Below are positions 1 through 7,665 of a stretch of DNA of 41,176 bases, in pieces. The stretch lies in the NCBI GenBank assembly GCA_945901725.1, contig CAMDLK010000009.1, positions 1 to 41,176 on the forward strand, given 5' to 3'. Below the pieces are notes generated by a model. That model made no database searches and was not told the origin of the DNA. It saw nothing but the letters and a program-made list of their open reading frames with translations. The position numbers were made by a program, and so were the translations under genes. Numbering within the stretch: the first letter of the stretch is position 1; every line of letters begins with the position of its first letter. This stretch comes from Bifidobacterium breve (GTDB lineage Bacteria > Actinomycetota > Acidimicrobiia > Acidimicrobiales > Ilumatobacteraceae).

Positions 1-46
1 TGAGGGTGAGGTCCATGCTGGGGTTGGGGAGAGATGCGGTTGCCAC
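1..46 (-). CDS. N-terminus of an unidentified protein, cut by the left window edge
   Basis: Only about 15 codons are visible, reading V-A-T-A-S-L-P-N-P-S-M-D-L-T-L from a GTG at 44-46 on the minus strand. The call rests on the promoter: TAGCGT on the minus strand at 54-59 lies exactly 7 bases before this GTG, the same arrangement as the divergent gene at 79. No function can be given. An alternative start is the ATG ten codons further in. Confidence 0.4.
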   Translation of the reverse strand, partial: MATASLPNPSMDLTL

Positions 47-50
47 GGCT

Positions 51-74
51 TCAACGCTAGTTCAGTAGCGTTGA
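51..74. promoter_or_regulatory. Bidirectional promoter made of two head-to-head TAGCGT boxes
   Basis: TCAACGCTA at 51-59 and TAGCGTTGA at 66-74 form a perfect inverted repeat with 9-base arms and a 6-base centre. Each arm contains a TAGCGT -10-like box: 54-59 for the minus-strand gene and 66-71 for the gene at 79. Each box is 7 bases from its start codon. Promoter function is inferred from the window-wide pattern. Confidence 0.6.
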
Positions 75-78
75 GAAC

Positions 79-885
79 ATGCACCCCATCGAGCATCTCC
101 GTTATGTGGCGCGAGCCCACGGGGCAGACCCGGTGGAGGTTGCGATGGGGGCAGCCGATGCTCTTGCGGGCATTTCCCGCGATCCGGCAGCTGCCTTGGT
201 GGCCGCTCGTCGGTTGGTGGAACATCACCCCACAAACGCTCCGTTGTGGTCTGTGTGTGCCCATGCAGTGACTTCAATGGACCCGTACCGCGATGTTGAT
301 GATCTGGCGCGTCGTATTGCGAATGACGTCACAGCCACGAATCTTGTCGATGCTCTTGATGGCGCGTCAACCATTTGCATGATCGGATGGTCTGGTCATC
401 TTGTTGATGCGCTCGCACGACGCGGTGACATTCACGCTCTTGTGGTTGATTCTTTGGGCGACGGACAAGATGCATTGCGTTACTTGTCACGTCGTGAAGT
501 GAGTTGTGAGTTGGTTGCACCTGAGGGTCTTGCGTCGGCAGCTGAATGCGCTGATGCAACAATTTTGTCTGCGCTCGCAGTGGGTAACGACAGTGTGTTG
601 TGCGCAGGTGGTTCGTTAGCGCTTGCCTCTGTTGCATATTGCGTCGAGCAGCCAGTGTGGATGGTTGCATCAGAAGGCACACGCTTGCCAGACGGATTGT
701 TTACAGCAATGGTTGCCGGAGTGCGCGATCGCCCAGACCCATGGGCGTCAGGGTTTGATGTTGTGCCGCACGCGCTCATCACTTCCGTGTTTGGGCCAAC
801 CATTACGTCAGGTGCTGCTGACACTCTTGCCCGCATGAAGGCATGCCCCGCTGCCGATGAGCTTCTTCGGCGCAGTGTTGTGTGA
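79..885 (+). CDS. Initiation factor eIF2B/IF-2B-like family protein
   Basis: This 268-residue protein matches the eIF2B alpha/ribose-1,5-bisphosphate isomerase fold in its C-terminal half, at about residues 155-205. There an acidic residue in a C-A-D-A-T stretch is followed by S-A-L-A-V-G, a glycine-rich segment and V-W-M-V-A with a following S-E-G-T-R-L-P. Family members bind sugar phosphates or act as isomerases, but bacterial actinobacterial homologues of this short type have no settled role. The N-terminal half is helical and Ala-rich. The ATG at 79 follows TAGCGT by 7 bases, so the mRNA is probably leaderless. The next gene has its own promoter-like box and ribosome binding site, so it need not be co-transcribed. 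The family assignment is fairly firm; the substrate is unknown. Confidence 0.7.
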   Translation: MHPIEHLRYVARAHGADPVEVAMGAADALAGISRDPAAALVAARRLVEHHPTNAPLWSVCAHAVTSMDPYRDVDDLARRIANDVTATNLVDALDGASTICMIGWSGHLVDALARRGDIHALVVDSLGDGQDALRYLSRREVSCELVAPEGLASAAECADATILSALAVGNDSVLCAGGSLALASVAYCVEQPVWMVASEGTRLPDGLFTAMVAGVRDRPDPWASGFDVVPHALITSVFGPTITSGAADTLARMKACPAADELLRRSVV

Positions 886-895
886 CCGTTCCGTC

Positions 896-924
896 TAGTT
901 TGGGAATCTCGAATCAATAAGGAG
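896..924 (+). promoter_or_regulatory. -10-like box and ribosome binding site of the dienelactone hydrolase gene
   Basis: TAGTTT at 896-901 could serve as a -10 box, giving a short leader. AAGGAG at 919-924 is a clear Shine-Dalgarno site 7 bases before the ATG at 932. This is one of the few leadered genes in the window. Confidence 0.5.
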
Positions 925-931
925 TTTTCTG

Positions 932-1600
932 ATGGGCGAAATGGTCGAATTCAAAAGCAATGGCGGAACATGCACTGGCTATCTTGCAGGCACAAGTGGC
1001 CCCGGCGTCATTGTTATTCAAGAATGGTGGGGCTTGGTTCCACACATCACTGACATTGCTGATCGTTTCGCTGCAGAAGGTTTTGTCGCTCTTGCGCCTG
1101 ACATGTATCACGGCGAAATGACTGATGAGCCAGACATGGCTGGCAAGTTGCTGATGAGCATGAATCTTGCAACAGCAGGGAAAGATCTCAGTGGTGCAGT
1201 TGATTTGCTGCAAGAACGTACTGGTCGCACCAAAGTTGGTGTCACTGGATTCTGCATGGGTGGCGGGCTCGCTCTGATGGCTGCTTGTTTGCGTCCTGAT
1301 GCAATTGCGGCCGCTGCACCGTTCTACGGCGGCATGCGCCCAGACGCTGTTATTGAGTGGGACAACTTGGCAGCAGTAGTTGAAGGCCATTACGCCGCAA
1401 CAGACCGTGGCACTGCTGCACCAGAGGCTGTGAAAGAACTAGAGGCCACATTGCGCGCCAAAGGCAAGAACGCGACGTTCCATGTGTACCCCGGAACACA
1501 GCATGCATTCTTCAATGACACTCGCCCTGAGGTGTATGACGCCGCAGTTGCAAAAACTGCATGGGATCGCACACTCGCGCTATTCCGCGCGAATCTCTAA
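932..1600 (+). CDS. Dienelactone hydrolase family protein
   Basis: This 222-residue alpha/beta hydrolase resembles carboxymethylenebutenolidase, a cytosolic enzyme that opens dienelactones in aromatic ring degradation. The N-terminal part carries the family's V-I-V-I-Q-E-W-W-G-L segment, where the Glu sits near the active site. The nucleophile is the cysteine of G-F-C-M-G-G, in the position of Cys123 of classical DLH. The probable catalytic histidine is in T-Q-H-A-F-F-N-D near the C-terminus. Length is normal for the family. The start is fixed by AAGGAG at 919-924. It converges with the CitE-like gene, with only 9 bases between the stop codons. No other ring-cleavage genes are nearby, so the physiological substrate is open. 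Confidence 0.9.
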   Translation: MGEMVEFKSNGGTCTGYLAGTSGPGVIVIQEWWGLVPHITDIADRFAAEGFVALAPDMYHGEMTDEPDMAGKLLMSMNLATAGKDLSGAVDLLQERTGRTKVGVTGFCMGGGLALMAACLRPDAIAAAAPFYGGMRPDAVIEWDNLAAVVEGHYAATDRGTAAPEAVKELEATLRAKGKNATFHVYPGTQHAFFNDTRPEVYDAAVAKTAWDRTLALFRANL

Positions 1601-1609
1601 CTCAACAAA

Positions 1610-2476
1610 CTAAGCAAGTTCGGCGATTGCATCTGCAATTGCAATAGCGCGTTGCGCGTTTGCAACGTGCAAATTCTCAATCATGCGACCGTCAAGTTGT
1701 ACAACGCCCTTGCCTGCTGCAAGTGCTTCGTCGAATGCAGCAATAACTTTGCGCGCATGTTCCACTTCAGCTTCGCTTGGTGACCACACGTCATTAGCAA
1801 CGCCTACTTGATCTGGGTGAATCAGGGTTTTTCCGTCAAAGCCCATCTCTGCACCTTGAACACACTCTGCACGGAATCCGTCTGCATTCTTGATGTCGTT
1901 GTACACGCCGTCGAGAATTGTCTTACCTGCTTCACGTGCCGCAAGAAGTGCTGTGTGAAGGCTTGGGTACAACGGTGCGCGACCAGGTACTTGCGCTGCG
2001 CGCAATTCCTTTGCCAAGTCATTGGTTCCCATAACAAGAACTGCAACGCGTGGGTGGGCGGCGATTTCACGGCAATCAAAGATTGCTGTGGGGGTTTCGA
2101 TCATCGCCCAAATCATCATCTCTTTTGGTGCGCCAGCGGCATCTAGAGCAGCAGATACTTCATTCACTTCAGCAACAGAGTTGATCTTTGGAATAACAAC
2201 TGCTGACACGCAAGCCTTCGCAGCTGCTGCAACATCTGCATGACCCCATGGAGTTGCAAGAGCATTACAACGAATGGTGAGCTCGCGCTTGCCGTATTCG
2301 CCGGAGTTGACTGCTGCAATTGCTTGCGCACGTGCAATGTCTTTCGAATCTGGCGACACTGCGTCTTCAAGGTCGAAGATGATCGCATCGGTTGAAATTC
2401 CTTTAGCTTTTTCTAGCGCGCGCTCGTTAGCGGCGGGCATATACAAAGCGGAACGGCGTGGACGTTGTGCAGACAT
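1610..2476 (-). CDS. CitE-like HpcH/HpaI family protein, candidate (3S)-malyl-CoA thioesterase (Mcl2)
   Basis: This 288-residue TIM-barrel protein belongs to the CitE/HpcH-HpaI family. Visible are A-L-Y-M-P-A-A-N near the N-terminus, the Mg-binding I-I-F-D-L-E-D-A-V, the arginine in R-C-N-A-L, V-V-I-P-K-I, M-I-E-T-P and V-M-G-T-N-D-L-A. It lies 25 bases downstream of the malyl-CoA lyase gene on the same strand, so the two form an operon. In the ethylmalonyl-CoA pathway Mcl1 makes malyl-CoA and the paralogue Mcl2 hydrolyses it to malate and CoA; this pair fits that partnership. A citramalyl-CoA lyase role is the main alternative and cannot be excluded from sequence. The ATG is supported by GAGGAG on the minus strand (2482-2487). 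Confidence 0.8.
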   Translation of the reverse strand: MSAQRPRRSALYMPAANERALEKAKGISTDAIIFDLEDAVSPDSKDIARAQAIAAVNSGEYGKRELTIRCNALATPWGHADVAAAAKACVSAVVIPKINSVAEVNEVSAALDAAGAPKEMMIWAMIETPTAIFDCREIAAHPRVAVLVMGTNDLAKELRAAQVPGRAPLYPSLHTALLAAREAGKTILDGVYNDIKNADGFRAECVQGAEMGFDGKTLIHPDQVGVANDVWSPSEAEVEHARKVIAAFDEALAAGKGVVQLDGRMIENLHVANAQRAIAIADAIAELA

Positions 2477-2501
2477 GGAGTCTCCTCAGTGTTGTGGGGG
2501 T

Positions 2502-3551
2502 TTAGAAACCGTATGAAGCGGCAAGAGCAGGGTCGCGCTCTGCCAATTGACGAGCGAGCTGAACGACAACTTTGCACTGCTTTACAGATGCGTCGTCTTC
2601 CATTTTTCCGTCAAGCATGACAGCGCCGGTGCCGTCGCCCATTGCGTCAATGACGCGCTGTGCTTGCAATACGTCTGAAGGACGAGGACTGAACACGCGC
2701 TTAGCAATATCGATCTGTACTGGGTGAAGGCTCCATGCACCAACGCAACCAAGAAGGTAGGCATTGCGGAACTGATCTTCACACGCAACGGTGTCTTTGA
2801 TGTCGCCGAATGGGCCATAGAACGGAAGAACGCCATTCATCACGCAGGCATCAACCATGCGGGCAAGTGTGTAGTGCCACAAATCTTGTTGGTACACGGT
2901 GCGTGCGCCTTCGTAATTGTCGCCCTCTGGGTCTGCACGCACGATGTAATCAGGGTGGCCACCACCAACGCGGGTGGTCTTCATGCGGCGGTTCGCTGCA
3001 AGGTCTGCAGGTCCGAGTGAAATTCCCTGCATGCGAGGTGATGCAGCACAAATTTCTTCAACGTTTGCTACGCCACGAGCTGTTTCGAGAATTGCATGAA
3101 GAAGCAATGGCTTTTTCAAACCGGCACGTGCTTCAAGTTGTGCAAGAAGGCGATCGACATAGTGAATGTCTTCTGGGCCTTCCACCTTTGGAATCATGAT
3201 GACGTCGAATTTGTCTCCGGCTTGAGTGACGATGTCGATGATGTCATCAAGGAACCATGGAGAGTCGAGGCTGTTGACGCGTGTCCACAATTGTGTGGTG
3301 CCGAAGTCGAGTGTGTTGGCAACCTTGATAAGGCCTGCGCGCGCTGCAGCTTTGTCGGCCATCGGAATCGCATCTTCCAAGTTGCCGAGAATGATGTCGA
3401 CGTTTGGAATGGTGTCAGGAAGCTTCGCAACCATCTTTTCGTTATGAGGCGGAAAGAAGTGAATGACACGACTGGGCTTGAAAGGAATCTCTTGGACAGG
3501 GGCAGGAGCTCCGGCGGCAAGGGGTTTGAAAAAGTCACGAGATGGGCGCAC
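2502..3551 (-). CDS. mcl1: L-malyl-CoA/beta-methylmalyl-CoA lyase (Mcl1/MclA type)
   Basis: This 349-residue protein resembles, from memory, the Chloroflexus-type malyl-CoA lyase over its whole length, including the opening [10 protein letters not shown] and the R-V-I-H-F-F-P-P-H segment. Other family residues are G-N-L-E-D-A-I-P-M (Mg-binding Glu/Asp), W-T-R-V-N, I-P-K-V-E-G-P, L-E-T-A-R-G and S-L-G-P-A-D-L-A. It cleaves beta-methylmalyl-CoA to glyoxylate plus propionyl-CoA and interconverts malyl-CoA with acetyl-CoA plus glyoxylate. The GTG start matches the family N-terminus and lies 6 bases after TACGAT (minus strand, 3558-3563), so a leaderless transcript is likely. It is the first gene of an operon with the CitE-like gene. 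Confidence 0.92.
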   Translation of the reverse strand: MRPSRDFFKPLAAGAPAPVQEIPFKPSRVIHFFPPHNEKMVAKLPDTIPNVDIILGNLEDAIPMADKAAARAGLIKVANTLDFGTTQLWTRVNSLDSPWFLDDIIDIVTQAGDKFDVIMIPKVEGPEDIHYVDRLLAQLEARAGLKKPLLLHAILETARGVANVEEICAASPRMQGISLGPADLAANRRMKTTRVGGGHPDYIVRADPEGDNYEGARTVYQQDLWHYTLARMVDACVMNGVLPFYGPFGDIKDTVACEDQFRNAYLLGCVGAWSLHPVQIDIAKRVFSPRPSDVLQAQRVIDAMGDGTGAVMLDGKMEDDASVKQCKVVVQLARQLAERDPALAASYGF

Positions 3552-3557
3552 GTGTTA

Positions 3558-3563
3558 ATCGTA
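3558..3563 (-). promoter_or_regulatory. -10-like box TACGAT of the malyl-CoA lyase operon
   Basis: TACGAT on the minus strand is followed by 6 bases and the GTG start at 3551. No Shine-Dalgarno site is visible, consistent with a leaderless mRNA. Confidence 0.55.
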
Positions 3564-3607
3564 TGGGGGGACTGACTCTGCGGAAACATTGCCATTAAGG
3601 ATGCCTA

Positions 3608-3634
3608 TATATACACATAGAAGTTATGGATATA
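3608..3634. promoter_or_regulatory. Imperfect dyad, candidate VapB operator
   Basis: TATATACACATA and the facing TTATGGATATA form an imperfect inverted repeat with 8 matching pairs in the outer 10 positions. It overlaps the putative -10 box TATACT (3631-3636), 7 bases before the vapB ATG at 3644. VapB antitoxins usually repress their own operon at such dyads; operator function here is inferred. Confidence 0.45.
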
Positions 3635-3643
3635 CTTGATGCT

Positions 3644-3838
3644 ATGACCAAACGCCTAGTGGAAATACCCGATGAACTGCTCATGGCTGCCCAGGCCGCA
3701 CTTGGCACAGCCACCATGAAAGACACCATTAATCGGGCGCTCATGAATTCCGTATCTGAAGCTGAACATGAACTCGATAAAGCGCTTCGCTTTGCTTCAA
3801 CATTCGAAACGAGCGGCAATGAGAGCGCATGGCGCTGA
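3644..3838 (+). CDS. vapB: VapB-type antitoxin
   Basis: This small protein of 64 residues opens with M-T-K-R-L-V-E-I-P-D-E-L-L, the ribbon-helix-helix-like start of type II VapB antitoxins, followed by a helical C-terminal part that would wrap the toxin. The ATG at 3644 is chosen over an in-frame ATG at 3626 because TATACT at 3631-3636 is 7 bases before it, matching the leaderless pattern of the window. The last codons overlap the toxin start by 10 bases, the usual translational coupling of antitoxin and toxin. The pair sits between the malyl-CoA lyase and methylsuccinyl-CoA dehydrogenase genes. Confidence 0.8.
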   Translation: MTKRLVEIPDELLMAAQAALGTATMKDTINRALMNSVSEAEHELDKALRFASTFETSGNESAWR

Positions 3839-4242
3839 AGTATCTCATCGACACAAGCGTTCTTCACCGTCTAAAGAGCGACGAAGTGCTAACAAAAGTT
3901 CGAGCGTTGACATTGAACGGAGAAATTGCACGGTGCTCAATAACGGATCTCGAGTATCTGTATTCCGCGCGCAATGAAGACGAATGGGAAGGTGCTTCAC
4001 ATCTGTTGTCACGATTCTTCAACATCGAAGTTCAACCTGAACATTTCACGCGTGCTTTGCAGGTGCAAAGAATTCTCGCGCAAAAATCTCAGCGCGGTCG
4101 AAAGATTCCAGATCTCATCATTGCTGCAGTCGCAGAACAACTAGACCTCACGTTGTTGCACTACGACATTGACTTTGACCATATTGCAGAGATCACAGGT
4201 CAGCGTGCCGAATGGGTCATTCCTGCAGGCCAAATCTCCTAG
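3829..4242 (+). CDS. vapC: VapC-type PIN-domain toxin (ribonuclease)
   Basis: This 137-residue PIN domain carries the expected acidic active site: D8 in L-I-D-T-S, E42 in T-D-L-E-Y, D95 in I-P-D-L-I-I-A-A and D113 in H-Y-D-I-D-F-D. VapC toxins are Mg-dependent endoribonucleases, usually cutting tRNA or rRNA, and are held inactive by VapB. All active-site residues are present, so the toxin looks intact. Its stop codon TAG (4240-4242) is also the first half of the TAGAGT box that precedes the next gene, a sign of tight packing. Confidence 0.9.
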   Translation: MALKYLIDTSVLHRLKSDEVLTKVRALTLNGEIARCSITDLEYLYSARNEDEWEGASHLLSRFFNIEVQPEHFTRALQVQRILAQKSQRGRKIPDLIIAAVAEQLDLTLLHYDIDFDHIAEITGQRAEWVIPAGQIS

Positions 4243-4245
4243 AGT
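4240..4245 (+). promoter_or_regulatory. -10-like box TAGAGT of the HAD hydrolase gene
   Basis: TAGAGT ends 7 bases before the ATG at 4253, and its first three bases are the vapC stop codon. It supports the ATG at 4253 against longer in-frame starts inside vapC. Confidence 0.5.
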
Positions 4246-4252
4246 CGTTCGC

Positions 4253-4933
4253 ATGAGCCAGCAATACGACGCCATTCTTTTTGATGCCGGGGGAGTATTC
4301 CTTATCCCGGACCCCACTGTACTGGCGCCGACCCTTGCCTATTACGGCGCTACGTCTGACCAGGACGTATACGTTCGCGCTCACTACGGCGCAATGGCGG
4401 CTAAATCACGACAGGGTTCTGGCGAAGATGATTGGTCGCACTACAACACTGCGTATGTGCAACTTGTGGGTGTACCCGAACACAATCGTGAAGCCGCAAC
4501 GTTTGTGCTGTCACGTACTCGTCATGCCCATTTATGGCGTGCGCCTCTTGCCGGTTCTGCCGAAACACTTCGTGGGCTGAATGCTGCAGAAGTCCCCATT
4601 GGAATTGTCAGTAACGCAAGTGGGCAGATTGAAGAGATTCTTGGTCGCAGTGGCATCTGTCAAGTGGGAGATGGCCCGTTAGCCAGTGTTCGGTGCATTG
4701 TTGACAGTCATGTTGTGGGGGTAGCAAAACCAGACCCACACATTTTTGATTTCGCGTTGCCGTTCTTTGCGGACATTGACCGATCACGAATTGCATACGT
4801 GGGCGACAGCGTGGTGATGGACGTCGGTGGAGCAACTGCAGCAGGACTCATCCCAATTCTGGTTGACCCGTATGACGATGCTGCAGACCTTGTGACGTGT
4901 CGCAGAATTGCTTCGCTCCTCGAGCTGTTGTGA
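4253..4933 (+). CDS. HAD-superfamily hydrolase (phosphatase-like)
   Basis: The 226-residue protein has the four HAD motifs: I-L-F-D-A-G-G with nucleophile D11, I-V-S-N-A-S as motif II, V-A-K-P-D-P with the motif III lysine, and Y-V-G-D-S-V-V-M-D as motif IV. The second motif I aspartate is replaced by glycine (D-A-G), as in many HAD-IA members written D-A-G-G-T. A helical cap lies between motifs I and II. It probably hydrolyses a small phosphorylated metabolite; the substrate is unknown. The start follows a TAGAGT box. It ends directly against the stop codon of the minus-strand dehydrogenase, with no gap. Confidence 0.85.
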   Translation: MSQQYDAILFDAGGVFLIPDPTVLAPTLAYYGATSDQDVYVRAHYGAMAAKSRQGSGEDDWSHYNTAYVQLVGVPEHNREAATFVLSRTRHAHLWRAPLAGSAETLRGLNAAEVPIGIVSNASGQIEEILGRSGICQVGDGPLASVRCIVDSHVVGVAKPDPHIFDFALPFFADIDRSRIAYVGDSVVMDVGGATAAGLIPILVDPYDDAADLVTCRRIASLLELL

Positions 4934-6535
4934 TTATTTCTTAGTGTCGCAAAGGTTCTTTGCAATCACCTTCAGGCACAGAGTTTCGTCTGCGCCTTCA
5001 AAGATTGACAACACGCGAGCATCGACATACAAACGGCTGACGCTGTATTCCTCTGCATAGCCGTAACCGCCATGAATCTGGAGAGCTTCACGTGTCACCC
5101 ATTCGGCTGCACGGCATACATATGCCTTCACCATGCTGGCTTCCATTGCACCTTCACCCTTGCCCATAAGGCCGGCTACTGAATAACAGAACTGACGTGA
5201 CGCCTGAATGAGCACGGCCATGCGGCCAAGCTTCACTTGCGTGAGTTCGTATTGCGAGATGGGCTGACCGAATACTGTGCGGTTGTTCGCGTAGTCAACT
5301 GCTGCTTCGTACGCGGCCTGCATAACGCCAACTGCACGAGCAGCTGTTTGCAAACGACCATTCTCAAACCCAGCCATCTGCAGGTAGAAACCTTTGCCAA
5401 GTCCGTCTTCTTCACCAATGAGGTTTGCAGCAGGGACCCACCAGTTCTCGATAGCAATTTCGTAACTGTGCATTCCGCGATAACCAATGGTGTCAATTGG
5501 GCTGCCGTCCATCTTTCCGCCGCCGTCTTGGCTGAACGTGAATCCGTGTGAATCACCCAGTGGTTTTGGAACGATGAATAGCGACAACCCGCGGTGAGTC
5601 TTTGAGCGGTCTGGGTCTGTACGTGCAAGAAGCATCAGCACGTTTGCACGCGCACCAAATGTGCACCATGTCTTCACGCCGTTAATGATCCAGCCTGCTT
5701 CGCCGTTGGGTCCTGTACCGCGAACTGCAGTTGTCTTCAGGCTTGCAACATCGGAACCGTAGTCAGGTTCTGTTACTGCAACTGCTGACATGACTTCTGT
5801 GCTGGCAAGTTTTGGAAGCCATTCAAGTTTCTGAGCTTCTGTGCCACCCTTAACAAGTGCGCGCGTGAGAATTTCAGGACGAGTGATTAACGAACCACCG
5901 ATGCCAAGCGAACCGCGAGACAATTCTTCAGTCGCGATGACGGAAGCCATGTATTCGCTTTCGCCGCCCTCACTAAAACCTTCGTACTCAACCGGGACGC
6001 TGAGACCAAACGCGCCAATTTCAGCGAGTCCAGCAATGATTTCTTCTGGCACGTCTCCGTTGTGACGGTGTACATGCTCGGCTTGAGGCGCGATGACTTT
6101 GTTTGCGTATGAACGGAAAGTGTCTTGCACCATTTCAAAGTCGCTTGCCAAATGGCGAGGCCCTTGAACTTCTGCAAGTGATGCGAGGAAACCTGGTGCG
6201 CGATATGTCTGAACAAAGTCGTGTGCAGAAGAAAACAGCGAAGGGTCAACACCCCATGCCTGTTCACGGCCGATGAGGCGCGAAACGAAGTCATGCACCA
6301 TGTCGGCAGTGAATGCGCACGTGATGTTTCCTTCGGCTACACCCTTGGCGCCGTAGGGAAGAAGATATTTAGCTGTCGAAACAGCTGCTGCTACGTGAGC
6401 AATGTCGTATGCCAATGTTTGATTCTTGTCAGGGCCACCTTGCGCAACAAGAGACGCAATTGCGGTGTCAACCATCGCTGAGGCAGTGGAAATCACCGAG
6501 GCGGCTGTCTGGATATCGGGGGCAGTCGTTGTCAT
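4934..6535 (-). CDS. mcd: (2S)-methylsuccinyl-CoA dehydrogenase
   Basis: This 533-residue FAD-dependent acyl-CoA dehydrogenase is longer than ordinary members (about 380-400) because of an N-terminal helical domain of roughly 130 residues, a hallmark of Mcd. Recognisable Mcd stretches are W-I-I-N-G-V-K-T-W-C-T-F-G-A-R-A, T-H-R-G-L-S-L-F-I-V-P-K, I-D-T-I-G-Y-R-G-M-H-S-Y-E and N-W-W-V-P-A-A-N-L-I-G-E-E. The catalytic glutamate is probably E513 in I-F-E-G-A-D-E. It oxidises (2S)-methylsuccinyl-CoA to mesaconyl-CoA in the ethylmalonyl-CoA pathway. An open frame extends 67 codons further upstream, but those residues are Arg/His-rich and atypical; TAGCGT (6544-6549, minus strand) lies 8 bases before the chosen ATG. 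Confidence 0.9.
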   Translation of the reverse strand: MTTTAPDIQTAASVISTASAMVDTAIASLVAQGGPDKNQTLAYDIAHVAAAVSTAKYLLPYGAKGVAEGNITCAFTADMVHDFVSRLIGREQAWGVDPSLFSSAHDFVQTYRAPGFLASLAEVQGPRHLASDFEMVQDTFRSYANKVIAPQAEHVHRHNGDVPEEIIAGLAEIGAFGLSVPVEYEGFSEGGESEYMASVIATEELSRGSLGIGGSLITRPEILTRALVKGGTEAQKLEWLPKLASTEVMSAVAVTEPDYGSDVASLKTTAVRGTGPNGEAGWIINGVKTWCTFGARANVLMLLARTDPDRSKTHRGLSLFIVPKPLGDSHGFTFSQDGGGKMDGSPIDTIGYRGMHSYEIAIENWWVPAANLIGEEDGLGKGFYLQMAGFENGRLQTAARAVGVMQAAYEAAVDYANNRTVFGQPISQYELTQVKLGRMAVLIQASRQFCYSVAGLMGKGEGAMEASMVKAYVCRAAEWVTREALQIHGGYGYAEEYSVSRLYVDARVLSIFEGADETLCLKVIAKNLCDTKK

Positions 6536-6543
6536 GGAATCAA

Positions 6544-6549
6544 ACGCTA
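6544..6549 (-). promoter_or_regulatory. -10-like box TAGCGT of mcd
   Basis: TAGCGT on the minus strand ends 8 bases before the mcd ATG at 6535, identical to the box at the MaoC-like gene (8849-8854). No ribosome binding site is visible. Confidence 0.5.
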
Positions 6550-6603
6550 GTGAATAAGTCACGGGTTTAGAGCACCCGTGATGCCGGTTTCGGCCGTCAC
6601 GCC

Positions 6604-6609
6604 TAGTCT
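6604..6609 (+). promoter_or_regulatory. -10-like box TAGTCT of the serine hydrolase gene
   Basis: TAGTCT is followed by 6 bases and GTG at 6616. The spacing favours that GTG over the TTG at 6610. Confidence 0.45.
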
Positions 6610-6615
6610 TTGGAT

Positions 6616-7665
6616 GTGGCATTTGACACTTTCCCCACGGTCGATTGGCTCGACGGCGAACTAGACCCATTGGTCGATGTGGAAGCTCTTGATGGTGTCG
6701 TCTCACTTTTGGCCTCGCAGCCGCCTGACCTAGCAACCACGTTGGCTCTTGTAGTTATTCATAACGGTCAGGTGGTTCGTGAAATGTATGGCCCGGACAC
6801 AGATGCCTCAACCACCTTGATCTCATGGTCTATGGCTAAAAGCATCACGCAGGCGCTCGTGGGAATGGCAGTGGGCGACGGACTGCTGTCGATTCATGAT
6901 GATCATCTATTTCCTGAATGGGAAAACGATGAGCGCGCTCACATCACCCTCGGCAATCTGTTGAATATGACGAGCGGTCTTGAGTGGCTCGAAGACTATG
7001 TGGACGACAAAGCGTCAGACGTGATCGAGATGTTGTTCGGTGATAAGAAATTTGTTGGAGACCATGCGGCGTATGCAGCATCAAAAAACTTGGAAGCAAA
7101 ACCAGGGACGAAGTATTTGTATTCATCTGGCACAACCAATCTTGTAACCAAAATTCTGTCTCGTGCACTGGGTGAGAAACCTGGTTCCACAGATGCAATG
7201 TCAAAATTTATGCAGCAACGTTTGTTTGATCCGCTTGGTATGCGCTCGGCAATCCCACGCTTCGATGCCTCAGGCAATTTTGTTGGTTCGTCATTCGTGT
7301 ATGCAACGGCCCGTGACTTTGCACGATTCGGTTATCTGTATCTGAACGATGGAATGTGGAATGATTCACGTCTGTTGCCCGAGGGTTGGGTGGATTACTC
7401 GCGCACTCCAATCGCCCGTGACCCGGACAATGATCTTGATTACGGAGCTCACGTGTGGATGTTTCCGAACGACCCCGGCTCTATTGCAGCGCTTGGGTAT
7501 GAAGGGCAGTTCACGTGGGCGTCACCTAGGCGAAACCTTGTTGTTGTGCGGCTTGGAAAGACCAATGCCGAGTACGCGCCTAGGTTGCGGGCTGAATTAT
7601 CGAGAATTGTTCACGCATTCCCAACACAAGCGTCCGATTTCGGCAACGATGGTTACTGTGGCTGA
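6616..7665 (+). CDS. Beta-lactamase-family serine hydrolase (class C/penicillin-binding fold)
   Basis: The protein (349 residues from GTG 6616) has the S-x-x-K motif in I-S-W-S-M-A-K-S and the Y-x-N-like motif in Y-L-Y-S-S-G-T-T-N. It ends with a G-Y-E-G-Q-F-T-W segment typical of the esterase/DD-peptidase branch of the class C fold. There is no clear signal peptide, so it probably acts in the cytoplasm as an esterase or amidase on an unknown substrate rather than as a secreted beta-lactamase. A TTG at 6610 is an alternative start. Its 3' end overlaps the following membrane-protein gene by 17 bases, so the two are likely co-transcribed. Confidence 0.85.
   Translation: MAFDTFPTVDWLDGELDPLVDVEALDGVVSLLASQPPDLATTLALVVIHNGQVVREMYGPDTDASTTLISWSMAKSITQALVGMAVGDGLLSIHDDHLFPEWENDERAHITLGNLLNMTSGLEWLEDYVDDKASDVIEMLFGDKKFVGDHAAYAASKNLEAKPGTKYLYSSGTTNLVTKILSRALGEKPGSTDAMSKFMQQRLFDPLGMRSAIPRFDASGNFVGSSFVYATARDFARFGYLYLNDGMWNDSRLLPEGWVDYSRTPIARDPDNDLDYGAHVWMFPNDPGSIAALGYEGQFTWASPRRNLVVVRLGKTNAEYAPRLRAELSRIVHAFPTQASDFGNDGYCG

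Noticed and set aside
1610-3551. 3-hydroxypropionate bicycle as explanation for the Chloroflexus-like malyl-CoA lyase
   Set aside because: The lyase alone fits both routes, but Mcd is specific to the ethylmalonyl-CoA pathway and no malonyl-CoA reductase or propionyl-CoA synthase is visible.
6536-6736. 67-codon upstream extension of the methylsuccinyl-CoA dehydrogenase frame
   Set aside because: The residues are Arg/His/Pro-rich, unlike the family, overlap the divergent hydrolase gene, and a TAGCGT box sits directly before the shorter start.
7349-7648. 100-codon upstream extension of the flippase-like gene
   Set aside because: It lies wholly within the serine hydrolase gene in another frame and has shadow-like composition; the family starts near the ATG at 7649.
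6616-7665. Antibiotic-resistance beta-lactamase
   Set aside because: The S-x-x-K fold is shared with esterases and peptidases, no signal peptide is visible, and nothing nearby suggests resistance.
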